Origin: Streptomyces bambusae
GTDB taxonomy: Bacteria > Actinomycetota > Actinomycetes > Streptomycetales > Streptomycetaceae
DNA length: 64,000 nucleotides
Direction of reading: 5' to 3'
NCBI RefSeq assembly: GCF_020532645.1
Contig: NZ_JAJAUZ010000014.1
Coordinates: 82,783-146,782, forward strand
Positions 49,214 through 58,049 of this stretch are shown here, piece after piece. The position numbers and the translations under genes were made by a program. Each line of letters opens with the position of its first letter. Positions within the stretch are counted from its first letter, which is position 1. The notes beneath the pieces are model-generated. The model was not told where the DNA came from. It saw only the letters and a list, made by a program, of their open reading frames with translations, and made no database searches.

Positions 49214-50473
49214 TCAGGCGTCCGCGCCGCGGACGACGACGGCCGAGTTGAAACCGCCGTGGCCGCGGGCCAGCACCAGCGCGGTCCGCAGCGGCCGGTC
49301 ACCGGCCGGCCGGGCCGCCCCGGTCACCAGGTCCAGCGGGCAGTCCGCGGCCGGCGCCGACGTGCCCGTGGTCGGCGGCACCACCTGGTCGCGCAGCGCC
49401 AGCAGCGCCGCCGCCACGTCCAGCGACGCACCGCCGGCGGCGAGCCGCCCGGTCATCGACTTGGGCGCGGTCACGGGCACCCCGTGCGGGCCGAACAGTG
49501 CGGCGATCGCCGCCGCCTCCGTCCGGTCCGCGCCGCGCTCGCCCGCCGCGTCGGCGAACACCACGTCGACCTCGTCGGGCCGCACCCCCGCATCGGCGAG
49601 CGCCAGCTCGGCGGCCGCCCCCAGCCGGGACGTGCCGTCCGCGTCGAACGTGGCCGCGTGCCCGGCCAGCCGGCCGTACACCCGGGCGCCGCGCCGCCGC
49701 GCCTCCTCGGCGCTCTCCAGCACCAGCAGTGCACCGCCCTCGCCGGCCACGTGACCGCTCGCGTCCTCGTCGAACGGCAGATAGGCGCGCGCCGGGTCGT
49801 CCCGCTCGGTCAGCCCGCCGCCGGCCAGGTAAGCCGCCCAGCCCCACGGGCACAGCGCCGAGTCCAGACCGCCGGTGACCACCAGGCGGGCGCCCTTGCG
49901 CAGCTGCCGGCGGGCGTGCGCCATCGCGTCGAGACCGCCCGCCTGCTCGGAGACGATCACGCCGGAGGCGCCGCGCAGCCCGTGCCGGATGGAGATCTGG
50001 CCGCTGTTGACCGCGTAGAACCAGGCGAACGACTGGTACGCCGAGACGTGCTGGCCGCCCTTGCTCCACAGCGCCTGGAGCTCCTGCTGACCGAAGTCGA
50101 AACCGCCGAACGAGTTGGCCGTCACCACGCCCGCGGCGTAGTCCGGCAGCTGCGCCGGGTCGGCCCCGGCGTCGTCCAGCGCCTCCTTGGCCGCCGCCAG
50201 CGACAGCCGGGTCACCCGGTCCGTCTGCGGCAGCAGCCGGCTGGACACGTGCTCGGCGTCGACGAACCCGGGCACCTCGCCGGCGAGCTTCGCCGGGTAG
50301 CCGCTCGCGTCGAACCGGCCGACCGGCCGGATGCCCGACTCGCCGCGCAGCACGGCGGTCCACCAGGCAGCGGTGCCCAGCCCGTTGGGCGCGGCCACCC
50401 CGATCCCGGTGACGACGGGGTCCGCGGTACGGGAGACCGCCGGGGCGTCCGCGACGGCGACAGCGGTGTTCAT
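49214..50473 (-). CDS. Type II PKS chain-length factor (KS-beta)
   Basis: 419 aa. Ketosynthase fold with the active cysteine replaced by Gln in VSEQAGGLDA, the hallmark of CLFs; other landmarks are VTGIGVAAPNGLG, ANSFGGFDFGQQELQALW, GHVAGEGGALLVLE and PKSMTGRLAAGGA. It decarboxylates malonyl-ACP and sets chain length together with KS-alpha. ATG at 50473 overlaps the KS-alpha stop (ATGA). Chain length cannot be predicted by eye. Confidence 0.96.
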   Translation of the reverse strand: MNTAVAVADAPAVSRTADPVVTGIGVAAPNGLGTAAWWTAVLRGESGIRPVGRFDASGYPAKLAGEVPGFVDAEHVSSRLLPQTDRVTRLSLAAAKEALDDAGADPAQLPDYAAGVVTANSFGGFDFGQQELQALWSKGGQHVSAYQSFAWFYAVNSGQISIRHGLRGASGVIVSEQAGGLDAMAHARRQLRKGARLVVTGGLDSALCPWGWAAYLAGGGLTERDDPARAYLPFDEDASGHVAGEGGALLVLESAEEARRRGARVYGRLAGHAATFDADGTSRLGAAAELALADAGVRPDEVDVVFADAAGERGADRTEAAAIAALFGPHGVPVTAPKSMTGRLAAGGASLDVAAALLALRDQVVPPTTGTSAPAADCPLDLVTGAARPAGDRPLRTALVLARGHGGFNSAVVVRGADA

Positions 50474-51735
50474 CGGTCCGCCTTCAGGTTCGGGTCGTTG
50501 AGGATCATCGCGCTCTGGAAGCCGCCGAAGCCGCTGCCGACCGTCAGCACGGCGTCGGTGCGCTGCCGGCGGGCGGTCAGCGGGGTGTAGTCCAGGTCGC
50601 AGGCCGGGTCCGGCTCGTGCAGGTTCGCCGTCGGCGGCACCGTGTCGTACTCGATCGCGAGCGCGCAGGCGGCCACCTCCAAGGCGCCGATCGCGCCCAG
50701 CGAGTGCCCGATCATCGACTTGATCGAGCTGACCGGGATCTCGTACGCCCGCTGCCCCAGGGCCCGCTTGAACGCCTCGGTCTCGTGCTTGTCGTTCTGC
50801 TTGGTCCCGGAGCCGTGCGCGTTGACGTAGTCGACGTGCTCGGGCAGCAGCTGCGCCTCGTCGAGGGCGGCCGTGATGGCCTCGGCCATCTCCGCGCCGT
50901 CGGGCCGCAGACCGGTCATGTGGTACGCGTTGCTGCGCGAGGCGAAGCCGGAGATCTCGGCGTACACGTGCGCGCCGCGGCGGCGGGCGTGCTCGTACTC
51001 CTCGATGACGAGGACGGCCGAACCCTCGCCGAGGACGAACCCGTTGCGGGTCTTGTCGAAGGGCCGGGACGCGGTCGCCGGGTCCTCGTTGCGGGTCGAG
51101 GTGGCGCGGATCGAGTCGAAGCTGGCCACGGTGATCCCCGTGATGGGGGCCTCGGCCGCACCGGTCACCATCACGTCGGCGCTGCCCTCGCGGACCAGCT
51201 CCACGGCGTGCCCGATCGCGTCGAGCCCGGACGTGCAGCCGGTCGACACCAGGGCGACGGGCCCCGCGGCACCGACGGTACGGGCCACTTCGGCCGCCAT
51301 CGAGCTGGGCACGAAGTAGTCGTACAGCTCGGGTACGGCCCTGGTGTGGTCGACGAGCGTGCGGGTGCCCTGCTCGCTGACCGCCCCGTACTCGGCGTCG
51401 AGGCGGGTGGTGCAGCCGAGGGCGCTGCCGAGGGTGACCCCGGTGCGGGTGGCGTCGTTCGTGCCGGCCAGCCCGCTGTCGGCGACCGCTTCGCGGGCGC
51501 TGACCACGGCGAACTGGGCGGCCCGGTCGAGGCGCTGCGCCTGCTCGGCGGTGAGCCCGGACTCCAGCGGGTCGAAGTCCGCCTCGGCGGCGATCTTCGA
51601 TCGGAAGCCGGTGGCGTCGAAGAGGGTGATGGGGCCGGTGGCCGTGCGGCCGTCGGTCAGCAGCGACCAGAACTCCTTGGTGCCCGGGCGGCCCGGGGCC
51701 ACGACCCCGATGCCCGTGATGACGACTCGTCTCAT
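50470..51735 (-). CDS. Type II PKS ketosynthase alpha
   Basis: 421 aa. VVITGIGVVAPG start, active-site Cys in STGCTSGLDA, catalytic His in VNAHGSGTKQND and IGHSLGAIGA. The spacing and PSSMAAEVA and RPFDKTRNGFVLGEGSAVL motifs are those of aromatic type II KS-alpha proteins. It extends the malonyl chain as a heterodimer with the CLF. ATG overlaps the thioesterase stop (ATGA), so thioesterase, KS, CLF and ACP are one operon. Confidence 0.97.
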   Translation of the reverse strand: MRRVVITGIGVVAPGRPGTKEFWSLLTDGRTATGPITLFDATGFRSKIAAEADFDPLESGLTAEQAQRLDRAAQFAVVSAREAVADSGLAGTNDATRTGVTLGSALGCTTRLDAEYGAVSEQGTRTLVDHTRAVPELYDYFVPSSMAAEVARTVGAAGPVALVSTGCTSGLDAIGHAVELVREGSADVMVTGAAEAPITGITVASFDSIRATSTRNEDPATASRPFDKTRNGFVLGEGSAVLVIEEYEHARRRGAHVYAEISGFASRSNAYHMTGLRPDGAEMAEAITAALDEAQLLPEHVDYVNAHGSGTKQNDKHETEAFKRALGQRAYEIPVSSIKSMIGHSLGAIGALEVAACALAIEYDTVPPTANLHEPDPACDLDYTPLTARRQRTDAVLTVGSGFGGFQSAMILNDPNLKADR

Positions 51736-52505
51736 CGCCCTGTCCCCTGCCTTGTCTGGTCGTGGCGGCGGCCGCGCTGCACGATGCGGGCGGCCCGGCC
51801 GAGCATCCGGGGCAGTTCGGCGCCCCGGACGAAGTAGTGGTCGCCGGGTACGTGGCGCAGGGCGAACGGGCCGGTGGTCCAGCGCTGCCAGGCGGCGGCG
51901 GCTTCGGCGGAGACCAGCGGGTCCTGCCGGCCGGCCACCGCGAGCACCGGCACCGGGACGGGGCCCGGGGCGCCGGGTGCGGTGGCGGCGGCCCGCAGGT
52001 TGCGGGCGAGCCGCAGGTCGGCGCGGAGCACCGGGAAGACGGAGCGGAACCAGACGTCGCCGGGCCGCACCTTCGGCGGCAGCGCGTCGTACCGGCCGAG
52101 CACGGCGAGGAGTTCGTCCTCCGGCAGCTCGGCGCAGTCGGCGAACACGGCCGGGGCGTCCGGCGGCGGGCTGGCGCCGACGGCCAGCAGCGCGGGCAGC
52201 GGCAGGCCCCACTCGCGGGCGGTCTGGGTGACCGTGAGGGCGATCGTCGCGCCGAGGCTGTGCCCGTAGAGGACGTACGGGGTGTCGGGGTCCTCCGCGA
52301 TCTGCTCGAACAGCGGCTTGAGGTCGCCGAGGAGTTCGTCGCGGCCGGTCAGCCGGGTTTCGCGGCGGCGGTCGTCGCGGCCGGGCAGCAGCCAGGGGGT
52401 CGTGCGGACGCCGTCGCCGGCGGTCTTGTCCCACCGGTAGAACGAGGACACGCCTGCTCCTGCATGTGCGAAGCAGTGCAGCCGTACGGTCTGCCTGTCG
52501 CCCAT
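51732..52505 (-). CDS. Type II thioesterase of the PKS operon
   Basis: 257 aa. LHCFAHAGAGVSSFYRW, nucleophile elbow YGHSLGATIAL, VAGRQDPLVSAE (acid) and VPGDHYFV (His): a complete triad, unlike the thioesterase piece of the condensation protein. Editing role expected, clearing stalled ACPs. ATG at 52505 follows GGGAGG; a GTG 6 nt earlier is less well spaced. First gene of the minimal-PKS operon, preceded by SARP-type heptamers. Confidence 0.93.
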   Translation of the reverse strand: MGDRQTVRLHCFAHAGAGVSSFYRWDKTAGDGVRTTPWLLPGRDDRRRETRLTGRDELLGDLKPLFEQIAEDPDTPYVLYGHSLGATIALTVTQTAREWGLPLPALLAVGASPPPDAPAVFADCAELPEDELLAVLGRYDALPPKVRPGDVWFRSVFPVLRADLRLARNLRAAATAPGAPGPVPVPVLAVAGRQDPLVSAEAAAAWQRWTTGPFALRHVPGDHYFVRGAELPRMLGRAARIVQRGRRHDQTRQGTGR

Positions 52506-52557
52506 CGCCACCTCCCACGCCTGCCGGCCACGTACGCCCCGACCCTCACCGATGCGG

Positions 52558-52586
52558 CTGGAGCGCCGCTCGAACGGAGCTGCACG
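52558..52586. promoter_or_regulatory. SARP-type heptamers before the minimal-PKS operon
   Basis: CTGGAGC (52558) and CTCGAAC (52569), 11 bp apart, with a weaker CTGCACG (52580); 53-81 bp upstream of the thioesterase start. The rest of the 370-bp gap 52506-52875 is dispersed-repeat sequence. Confidence 0.65.
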
Positions 52587-52788
52587 GAGGCTCCGCCCCA
52601 GCCCCGGCGCCTCAATCGCCGGCGGGGCTCAAAGACCCGGGGCTCCGCCCCGCACCCCGCGCCTCAATCGCCGGCGGGGCTTCATTTCGCCCCGCCGTAT
52701 CCGGCCCTGCGGGCGGCCGAAGGCAGGGCAGGGGCACATTTCAGCCCGTCCGGCGTTTGAGGACCGGGGTCCGGGGCGGAGCCCCGGA
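52586..52788. repeat. Three dispersed elements in one gap
   Basis: Copies at 52586-52629 and 52638-52681 (direct) and 52743-52788 (inverted: CCGGCGTTTGAGGACCGGGG...GGGGCGGAGCCCC) of the GGGGCTCCGCCCC element. Direct and inverted copies together can form a large hairpin between the PKS operon and the convergently placed exporter end. Confidence 0.75.
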
Positions 52789-52875
52789 AAAGGCCGAGGG
52801 CGGCGTACACCGGCGGGGGTTCCGGCGTGCGCCGCCCTCGGGGCGGGTGGGGGGCTGGGCCCCGTTCACTCGGGA

Positions 52876-53661
52876 CTACTTGGGCTCGCGCTTGAAGGAG
52901 GCCGTGGACCAGCGGTAGCCGAGGAAGGCCAGGGCCAGGGACCAGGCGACGGCGAGCCAGCCGTTGTGGCCGATCTCGGTGCCGAGCAGCAGGCCCCGGA
53001 GGGTCTCGATCGCGGGGGTGAAGGGCTGGTACTCGGCGATCGGCTGGAACCATCCCGGCATCGAGTCGATCGGCGTGAACGCGCTGGAGATCAGCGGCAG
53101 CAGGATCAGCGGCATCGCCGAGTTGCTGGCTGCCTCCGCGTTCGGGCTCACCATGCCCATGCCGACCGCGATCCAGGTCAGGGCCAGCGCGTAGAGGGCG
53201 ATCAGGCCGAAGGCCGCGAGCCACTCCAGCACGGACGCGTCGGTCGAGCGGAATCCGATGGCCACCCCGACCGCACCGACCAGCACCACGCTGGCGATGG
53301 ACTGGATGACGCTGCCGATCACGTGCCCGATCAGCACCGAGCTCCGGTGGATCGCCATCGTGCGGAACCGGGCGATGATGCCCTCGGACATGTCCGTCGA
53401 CACGGAGACCGCGGCGCCGACGACCGTGCTGCCGATGGTCATCAGCAGGATGCCCGGCACGATGTACGCGATGTAGTCGGAGCGGTCGCCGCCGCCGATC
53501 CCGCCGCTCATCGCGTCGCCGAAGATGTAGACGAACAGCAGGAGCAGCATCACCGGCGTCATCAGCAGGTTCAGCGTGAGGGACGGGTAGCGCCGGGCGT
53601 GCAGCAGGTTCCGGCGGAGCATCGTGGAGGAGTCGCGCAGGGCGAGGGAGAGGGAGCTCAT
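52876..53661 (-). CDS. ABC-2 type exporter permease (DrrB-like)
   Basis: 261 aa with six hydrophobic helices: LTLNLLMTPVMLLLLFVYIFG, YIAYIVPGILLMTIGSTVVG (each quoted in family order), and a final helix before RWSTASFKREPK. Features of DrrB-type antibiotic permeases include the N-terminal amphipathic helix RRNLLHARRYPSL and the FTPIDSMPGWFQPIAEYQPFTP loop. ATG overlaps the ATPase stop (ATGA). It exports a product, probably the PKS product, with DrrA-like energy coupling. Confidence 0.93.
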   Translation of the reverse strand: MSSLSLALRDSSTMLRRNLLHARRYPSLTLNLLMTPVMLLLLFVYIFGDAMSGGIGGGDRSDYIAYIVPGILLMTIGSTVVGAAVSVSTDMSEGIIARFRTMAIHRSSVLIGHVIGSVIQSIASVVLVGAVGVAIGFRSTDASVLEWLAAFGLIALYALALTWIAVGMGMVSPNAEAASNSAMPLILLPLISSAFTPIDSMPGWFQPIAEYQPFTPAIETLRGLLLGTEIGHNGWLAVAWSLALAFLGYRWSTASFKREPK

Positions 53662-54623
53662 CGGACGGCCTCCTTGGGCTCGTTGTTCTGGCCGGGCACG
53701 GTGGTGGCGCCGGTGAGGGCGAAGAAGACGTCGTCGAGGTCGGGGGTGTGGACGGTCAGTTCGTCCGCCTCGATGCCGGCGGCGTCCAGCCGGTCGAGGA
53801 TCGTGCGCAGGTCGCGCTGGCTGCCGTCGCTGGGCAGCTGCAGGGACAGCGCCTCGTCGTCCTGCGCGGCACCGGCCAGGGCGGCGGCGGCCGAGCGGTA
53901 GGCGGCGGGGTCGGAGAAGCGGAGCCGGACGTGTCCGCCGGGGATCAGCCGCTTCAGCTCTTCGGCGGTGCCCTCCGCGGCGATCCTGCCGTTGTTGAGG
54001 ACGGCGATCCGGTCGGCGAGCTCGTCGGCCTCCTCCAGGTACTGCGTGGTGAGGAAGACGGTGACACCGCCGGTGACCAGCTCGCGGATGATCTGCCACA
54101 TGTTGTGGCGGGAGCGCGGGTCGAGGCCCGTGGTCGGCTCGTCGAGGAAGATGATCCGCGGGTCGCCCACCAGCGTCATGGCGATGTCCAGGCGGCGCTT
54201 CATGCCGCCGGAGTAGCTGGCGGCCGGCTTCTTCGAGGCCTCCACCAGGTCGAAGCGCTCCAGGAGTTCGGCGGTGACCCGGCGGCCCTCCGCCTTGGAG
54301 AGGTGGTGCAGGTCGCACATCAGGAGCATGTTCTCCTCGCCGGTGATCAGACCGTCGACGGCCGAGAACTGGCCGGTGACGCCGATCGCGGCGCGGACCG
54401 CCTGGGGGTCGGCGGCGAGGTCGTGCCCGCCGACGTGGACCTGGCCGGCGTCGGCGGAGATCAGGGTCGAGAGGATCTTGACGGCGGTGGTCTTGCCGGC
54501 ACCGTTCGGACCGAGCAGGGAGAAGATCGTTCCCTGCGGGACGTTCAGGTCGACACCGTCGAGCACGACCTTGTCGCCGTACGACTTGCGCAGCCCGTTC
54601 GCCGCGATGGCCAGGTTGGTCAT
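53658..54623 (-). CDS. ABC transporter ATP-binding protein (DrrA-like)
   Basis: 321 aa. Walker A GPNGAGKTT, Q-loop VTGQFSAVDGLITGEEN, signature YSGGMKRRLDIA, Walker B IIFLDEPTTGLD, H-loop LTTQYLEEAD. The C-terminal 80 residues (about 228-306, VRLRFSDP...LTVHTPDLDDVFFALTGA) are the DrrA regulatory domain. An obviously related segment is fused to the N-acetylglutamate kinase at 56401-57612. ATG at 54623 has GGAGCG upstream. Confidence 0.95.
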   Translation of the reverse strand: MTNLAIAANGLRKSYGDKVVLDGVDLNVPQGTIFSLLGPNGAGKTTAVKILSTLISADAGQVHVGGHDLAADPQAVRAAIGVTGQFSAVDGLITGEENMLLMCDLHHLSKAEGRRVTAELLERFDLVEASKKPAASYSGGMKRRLDIAMTLVGDPRIIFLDEPTTGLDPRSRHNMWQIIRELVTGGVTVFLTTQYLEEADELADRIAVLNNGRIAAEGTAEELKRLIPGGHVRLRFSDPAAYRSAAAALAGAAQDDEALSLQLPSDGSQRDLRTILDRLDAAGIEADELTVHTPDLDDVFFALTGATTVPGQNNEPKEAVR

Positions 54624-54650
54624 GAGGAGCGCTCCTTCGAGGTGTGCGGG

Positions 54651-55322
54651 TCAGTTGCTGCGGGCGGTGATGTCGCCGTACGAGGTGGTGGCGCGGATGT
54701 TCAGGGCGGCGGCGGGGCCGTCGGTGTTGTTGAGGGAGTTGTTGACGCGGCCGTAGCTGGTGCCGGCGTCGAGGGTGGCGGAGGTGCCGCGGCCGGCGCC
54801 GACGGTGATGTCGCCCTTCTGGGTGCTGAGGACGACGTCGCCCTGGACGGCCTCGGAGATCTGGATGCTGCCGCGCTGGGTGGTGATCTCGGCCGGGCCG
54901 CCGAGGCGTCCGATGGTGATGTCGCCGTCGAGGACGGCGAGGCGGGCGCCGGCGGCCTCGTCGAGCTTGACCGGGCCCTGGGAGCCCTCGTAGGCGACGT
55001 CGCCGAGGCGCCCGACGCCGCGGAAGTCGCCCGCGGCGGCCTTGGCCTCCACGCGGGAGCCGGCGGGCAGCTGGACGGTGATCTCGACGGTGCCGGAGCT
55101 GCCGAGGAACTTGTTCTGGGCGGGGCCGGCCTCGATGCGCAGGACGCCGTCGGCGTAGGCGACGGTGACGTCCTTGACGGCCTTGAGGTCGGCGTTCTTG
55201 GCGGGGTTGGCCGGGAGGACCTCGACGGTGGTGTCGGAGCGGTCGGCGGCGATGAAGCGGATGTGGGCGGAGGGGATGTCGAGGACGGCGGAGACGGGGG
55301 CGGGGGTGTCGAACTTCTGCAT
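54651..55322 (-). CDS. DUF4097-family beta-strand repeat protein
   Basis: 223 aa of short repeated beta-strands (GDFRGVGRLGDVAYEGSQG, VLDGDITIGRLGG, VVLSTQKGDITVGAG, ATTSYGDITARSN), the DUF4097 pattern that folds as a parallel beta-helix. No signal peptide or membrane segment is seen. DUF4097 genes often sit beside HTH regulators or ABC exporters; here it is first in the transcript with drrAB and faces the HTH gene. Role unknown, perhaps a binding or sensing partner of the exporter. Confidence 0.83.
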   Translation of the reverse strand: MQKFDTPAPVSAVLDIPSAHIRFIAADRSDTTVEVLPANPAKNADLKAVKDVTVAYADGVLRIEAGPAQNKFLGSSGTVEITVQLPAGSRVEAKAAAGDFRGVGRLGDVAYEGSQGPVKLDEAAGARLAVLDGDITIGRLGGPAEITTQRGSIQISEAVQGDVVLSTQKGDITVGAGRGTSATLDAGTSYGRVNNSLNNTDGPAAALNIRATTSYGDITARSN

Positions 55323-55482
55323 GGTCTTCTCCTGTGTTCGGGGCGCTTGCCGATTCCGGCCCGCGCTCTTTCTGATGATGGAAACGCTACGTTGCTTTCC
55401 AAGGTCTGACAACACTGGCGTTGCGCCAAAAGTGCATCTATGCAGGTCAAAGCCTTTAATTCATTGCAACAGTCTCAGAGCT

Positions 55483-55509
55483 AACGCAACACACCTGTGC
55501 GGTTGCGTT
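55483..55509. promoter_or_regulatory. Inverted repeat AACGCAAC-N11-GTTGCGTT
   Basis: Perfect 8-bp arms (55483-55490, 55502-55509) lie between the DUF4097 gene and the divergent HTH gene, in an unusually AT-rich stretch with further TTGCAAC/GTTGC copies. Likely operator of the adjacent regulator. Confidence 0.65.
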
Positions 55510-55573
55510 GCAATGGACTGGAGGTGAACGCTATAGTGGGGGCATTGCAGGACACGAACGAGCGGAGAACCCG

Positions 55574-56302
55574 ATGCCGGGAGGCAGACTCACCCAGCAG
55601 GAACGCCAGCAGATCGCGCTGGGACTGGCCGACGGCCTGGCCTACGCGGAGATCGCCCGGCGCCTCGACCGTCCGACCTCGACGATCACCCGCGAGGTCA
55701 TGCGCAACGGCGGCCCCACCGCGTACCGGGCCGACCTCGCACACCGCGCCACCGAACACCGCGCGCACCGCCGCAAGCCGGCCGCGCCGCGGGACCCGCA
55801 GGCCTCCCCGCAGGCGCACGGGCGCGACGCCGATGCGGTGCTCGCGTACGAGGAGACGTTCACGACCGCGCTCATGCAGTCCGGCATGCCGAAGATGATG
55901 GCGCGGGTGATGGTCTGCCTCTACACGACCGATGCGGGCAGCCTGACCGCCGCCGAGCTCGTCAAGCGGCTGCAGGTGAGCCCGGCGTCCATCTCCAAGG
56001 CCATCGCCTTCCTCGACGGGCAGGGACTGGTGCGGCGGGAGCGGGACGAGCGGCGGCGCGAGCGGTACGTCGTCGACGACGACGTCTGGTACCAGGCGAT
56101 GATGGCCAGCGCGCGGGCCAACGAGCAGTTGATCGCCACGGCGCGGGAGGGAGTGGGCGTGCTGGGACACGGCACGCCGGCGGGGGCGCGGCTGGAGAAC
56201 ATCGCGCGCTTCCTGGACTTCGTCTCGGAGAGCATGACGCGGGCTGCGGAGCAGGCGCGCGAGGTCCTCTACACGAAGCCGGAGGCAACGGCCGGGGAGT
56301 GA
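55574..56302 (+). CDS. Two-HTH regulator (HTH_38 plus MarR/GbsR-like)
   Basis: 242 aa. Residues 5-45 (LTQQERQQIALGLADGLAYAEIARRLDRPTSTITREV in family order) are the helix-turn-helix found in IS30-type proteins. From about residue 100 a winged helix follows (LTAAELVKRLQVSPASISKAIAFLDGQGLVRRERDERRRERYVV) as in GbsR/MarR regulators. It probably represses the DrrAB-DUF4097 operon until substrate is present. ATG at 55574 with CGGAGAACCCG upstream. Confidence 0.85.
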   Translation: MPGGRLTQQERQQIALGLADGLAYAEIARRLDRPTSTITREVMRNGGPTAYRADLAHRATEHRAHRRKPAAPRDPQASPQAHGRDADAVLAYEETFTTALMQSGMPKMMARVMVCLYTTDAGSLTAAELVKRLQVSPASISKAIAFLDGQGLVRRERDERRRERYVVDDDVWYQAMMASARANEQLIATAREGVGVLGHGTPAGARLENIARFLDFVSESMTRAAEQAREVLYTKPEATAGE

Positions 56303-56327
56303 GGCAGACCCGGCTCCGCCGGGCACC

Positions 56328-56372
56328 GGGGCTCCGTCCCGGGCCCCGCGCCGCAACCGCCGGCGGGGCCGG
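56328..56372. repeat. Dispersed element, diverged copy
   Basis: GGGGCTCCGTCCCGGGCCCCGCGCCGCAACCGCCGGCGGGGCC-type sequence between convergent genes; same layout as the other copies, with several changes. Confidence 0.6.
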
Positions 56373-56400
56373 AACCGCCCCCGGTGGAGCCGGGAGTCCG

Positions 56401-57612
56401 TCACGGGGCGCCCGTCAGCGCGGCGAAGAGGTCGTCGAGCTCGTTGGTGTGGACCGTGACGGACTCGGACGTGACCGAGGCCGCGTCCAGCACGGCGAGC
56501 ACCGCCCGCAGCGTCGCCGGGCTCGCGTCGGCCGGGATCTGGAGGATCAGCGAGCCCGGCTCGCTCCACGCGTCCCCCAGCCCCGGACCGGACGCCGCGC
56601 CGAACGCCGCCCCGGCCCGCGCCAGCTCCCGCGCGTCGGCGAACCGCAGCCGGATCAGCCCGTCGGGGGCCGGGTGCGCCGACTCCGGCGCCCACGGCTC
56701 CTCGTACGGCGGCACCAGCGACAGTCCGGCCGGACCCGGCACGATCACCGTGCCGGCCCGGCCGTCGGTGAACGCGTCGAGCACCGCGTGCGGCACCCGC
56801 CCGTCGATCACCCGCACCTCGCCCACCCCGCCCTGCACCGCCCGCAGGCAGCCCGCCATCTTCGGCACCATGCCGTCGCTCAACTCCGGGAGCAGCGCCT
56901 CCAGTTCGACGGCCGTCAGGCGCGGGATGACCTCCTCGCTGTGCGGCCAGTCCGCGTACAGCCCCGCCACGTCCGTCAGCACCACCAGCGCGTCCGCGCC
57001 CAGCGCGGTCGCCAGCGCCGCCGCCGCGGTGTCCGCGTTCACGTTGTAGACCTGGCCGTCCTCGGCACTGCGGGCCACCGGCGAGACCACCGGGATCCGG
57101 CCGTCCGCGAGCAGGCTCTCCAGGGCGCCGGTGTCCACCGCGGTGATGTCCCCGACCCGGCCCACGTCCACCGGCTCGCCGTCCACCCGCGGCACGTGCC
57201 GCACCGCCACCAGCGTGTCCGCGTCCTCCCCGGTCATGCCGACGGCCAGCGGCCCGGACCGGTTGATCAGCCCGACCAGCTCCCGCTGCACCCGCCCCGC
57301 GAGGACCATCCGCACCACCTCCATGGCGGCCGGCGAAGTCACCCGCAGCCCGGCCCGGAACTCGCGCTCCAGGCCGCGCCGCGCGAGCTCGGCATCGATC
57401 TGCGGGCCGCCGCCGTGCACCACGACGGGCCGCAGCCCGGCCCGGTGCAGGGCGACGACGTCACGGGCGAAGGCCGCCGTCAGGTCCTCGTCGACCATGG
57501 CGTGGCCGCCCAGCTTGATGACGACCGTCCGGCCCTGCGGACCGTCCCGACCGGGCAGGGCGTCGCCTGGGGACGGCGCCGCCGGGCCGCCGGGCGCGTG
57601 GTGGGAGCTCAC
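56401..57612 (-). CDS. N-acetylglutamate kinase fused to a DrrA-type C-terminal domain
   Basis: 403 aa, about 100 longer than usual ArgB. Residues 30-310 carry the kinase motifs [51 protein letters not shown] and [16 protein letters not shown], so it should be active in ornithine/arginine synthesis. The last 86 residues (about 318-403: LIRLRFADA..., [19 protein letters not shown]) match the C-terminal regulatory domain of the DrrA-like ATPase 2 kb away, not the GNAT domain of NAGS-NAGK fusions. GTG at 57612 is preferred by spacing to AAGGAG. In context it probably supplies ornithine for piperazate. Confidence 0.87.
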   Translation of the reverse strand: MSSHHAPGGPAAPSPGDALPGRDGPQGRTVVIKLGGHAMVDEDLTAAFARDVVALHRAGLRPVVVHGGGPQIDAELARRGLEREFRAGLRVTSPAAMEVVRMVLAGRVQRELVGLINRSGPLAVGMTGEDADTLVAVRHVPRVDGEPVDVGRVGDITAVDTGALESLLADGRIPVVSPVARSAEDGQVYNVNADTAAAALATALGADALVVLTDVAGLYADWPHSEEVIPRLTAVELEALLPELSDGMVPKMAGCLRAVQGGVGEVRVIDGRVPHAVLDAFTDGRAGTVIVPGPAGLSLVPPYEEPWAPESAHPAPDGLIRLRFADARELARAGAAFGAASGPGLGDAWSEPGSLILQIPADASPATLRAVLAVLDAASVTSESVTVHTNELDDLFAALTGAP

Positions 57613-57868
57613 AGGCACGACTCCTTCACTGGAGGAACCGGCCACGGGGCATGGGGCCCGGCCGGCCGGTGGAAAGGCGCTTGAACGCGTCACGAGAGCA
57701 CTTGGCTGCGCAGCAGGCCCTTGGCAGGGTGAATAACCTGCCGGGCCCGGGCTCTGTGCTCGTGCCGGAATCATCGCGCGTGGACGAGGACAAACGGAAG
57801 TCGAATTTCCGCCTATCGCCCGGGCGAACAGCTGCTTTCCCGCCCGGATATTCCCGCGTACGCACCTC

Positions 57869-57886
57869 TGTCCCGTCACCGGGACA
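57869..57886. promoter_or_regulatory. TGTCCCG-N4-CGGGACA palindrome upstream of the MbtH-like gene
   Basis: TGTCCCG-TCAC-CGGGACA, perfect arms, in the 437-bp gap 57613-58049 between the kinase fusion (minus) and the MbtH-like gene (plus). Related sites occur at 59841 and 61517. No other feature in this gap can be supported. Confidence 0.7.
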
Positions 57887-58049
57887 AACGGCACGCATAT
57901 CGAGCGCGCGGGACGCCGTACACCTCCTCGGTATTGCCGAAAGGTGTCATGATCTGGCCCGGCGGTATCGCCTTGCTCATCCTCTGGTGGATGGCGGGTC
58001 GATTTCCGCTCGAATACGGATCGCATACGGCTCGAATGGGAGTGGATTC

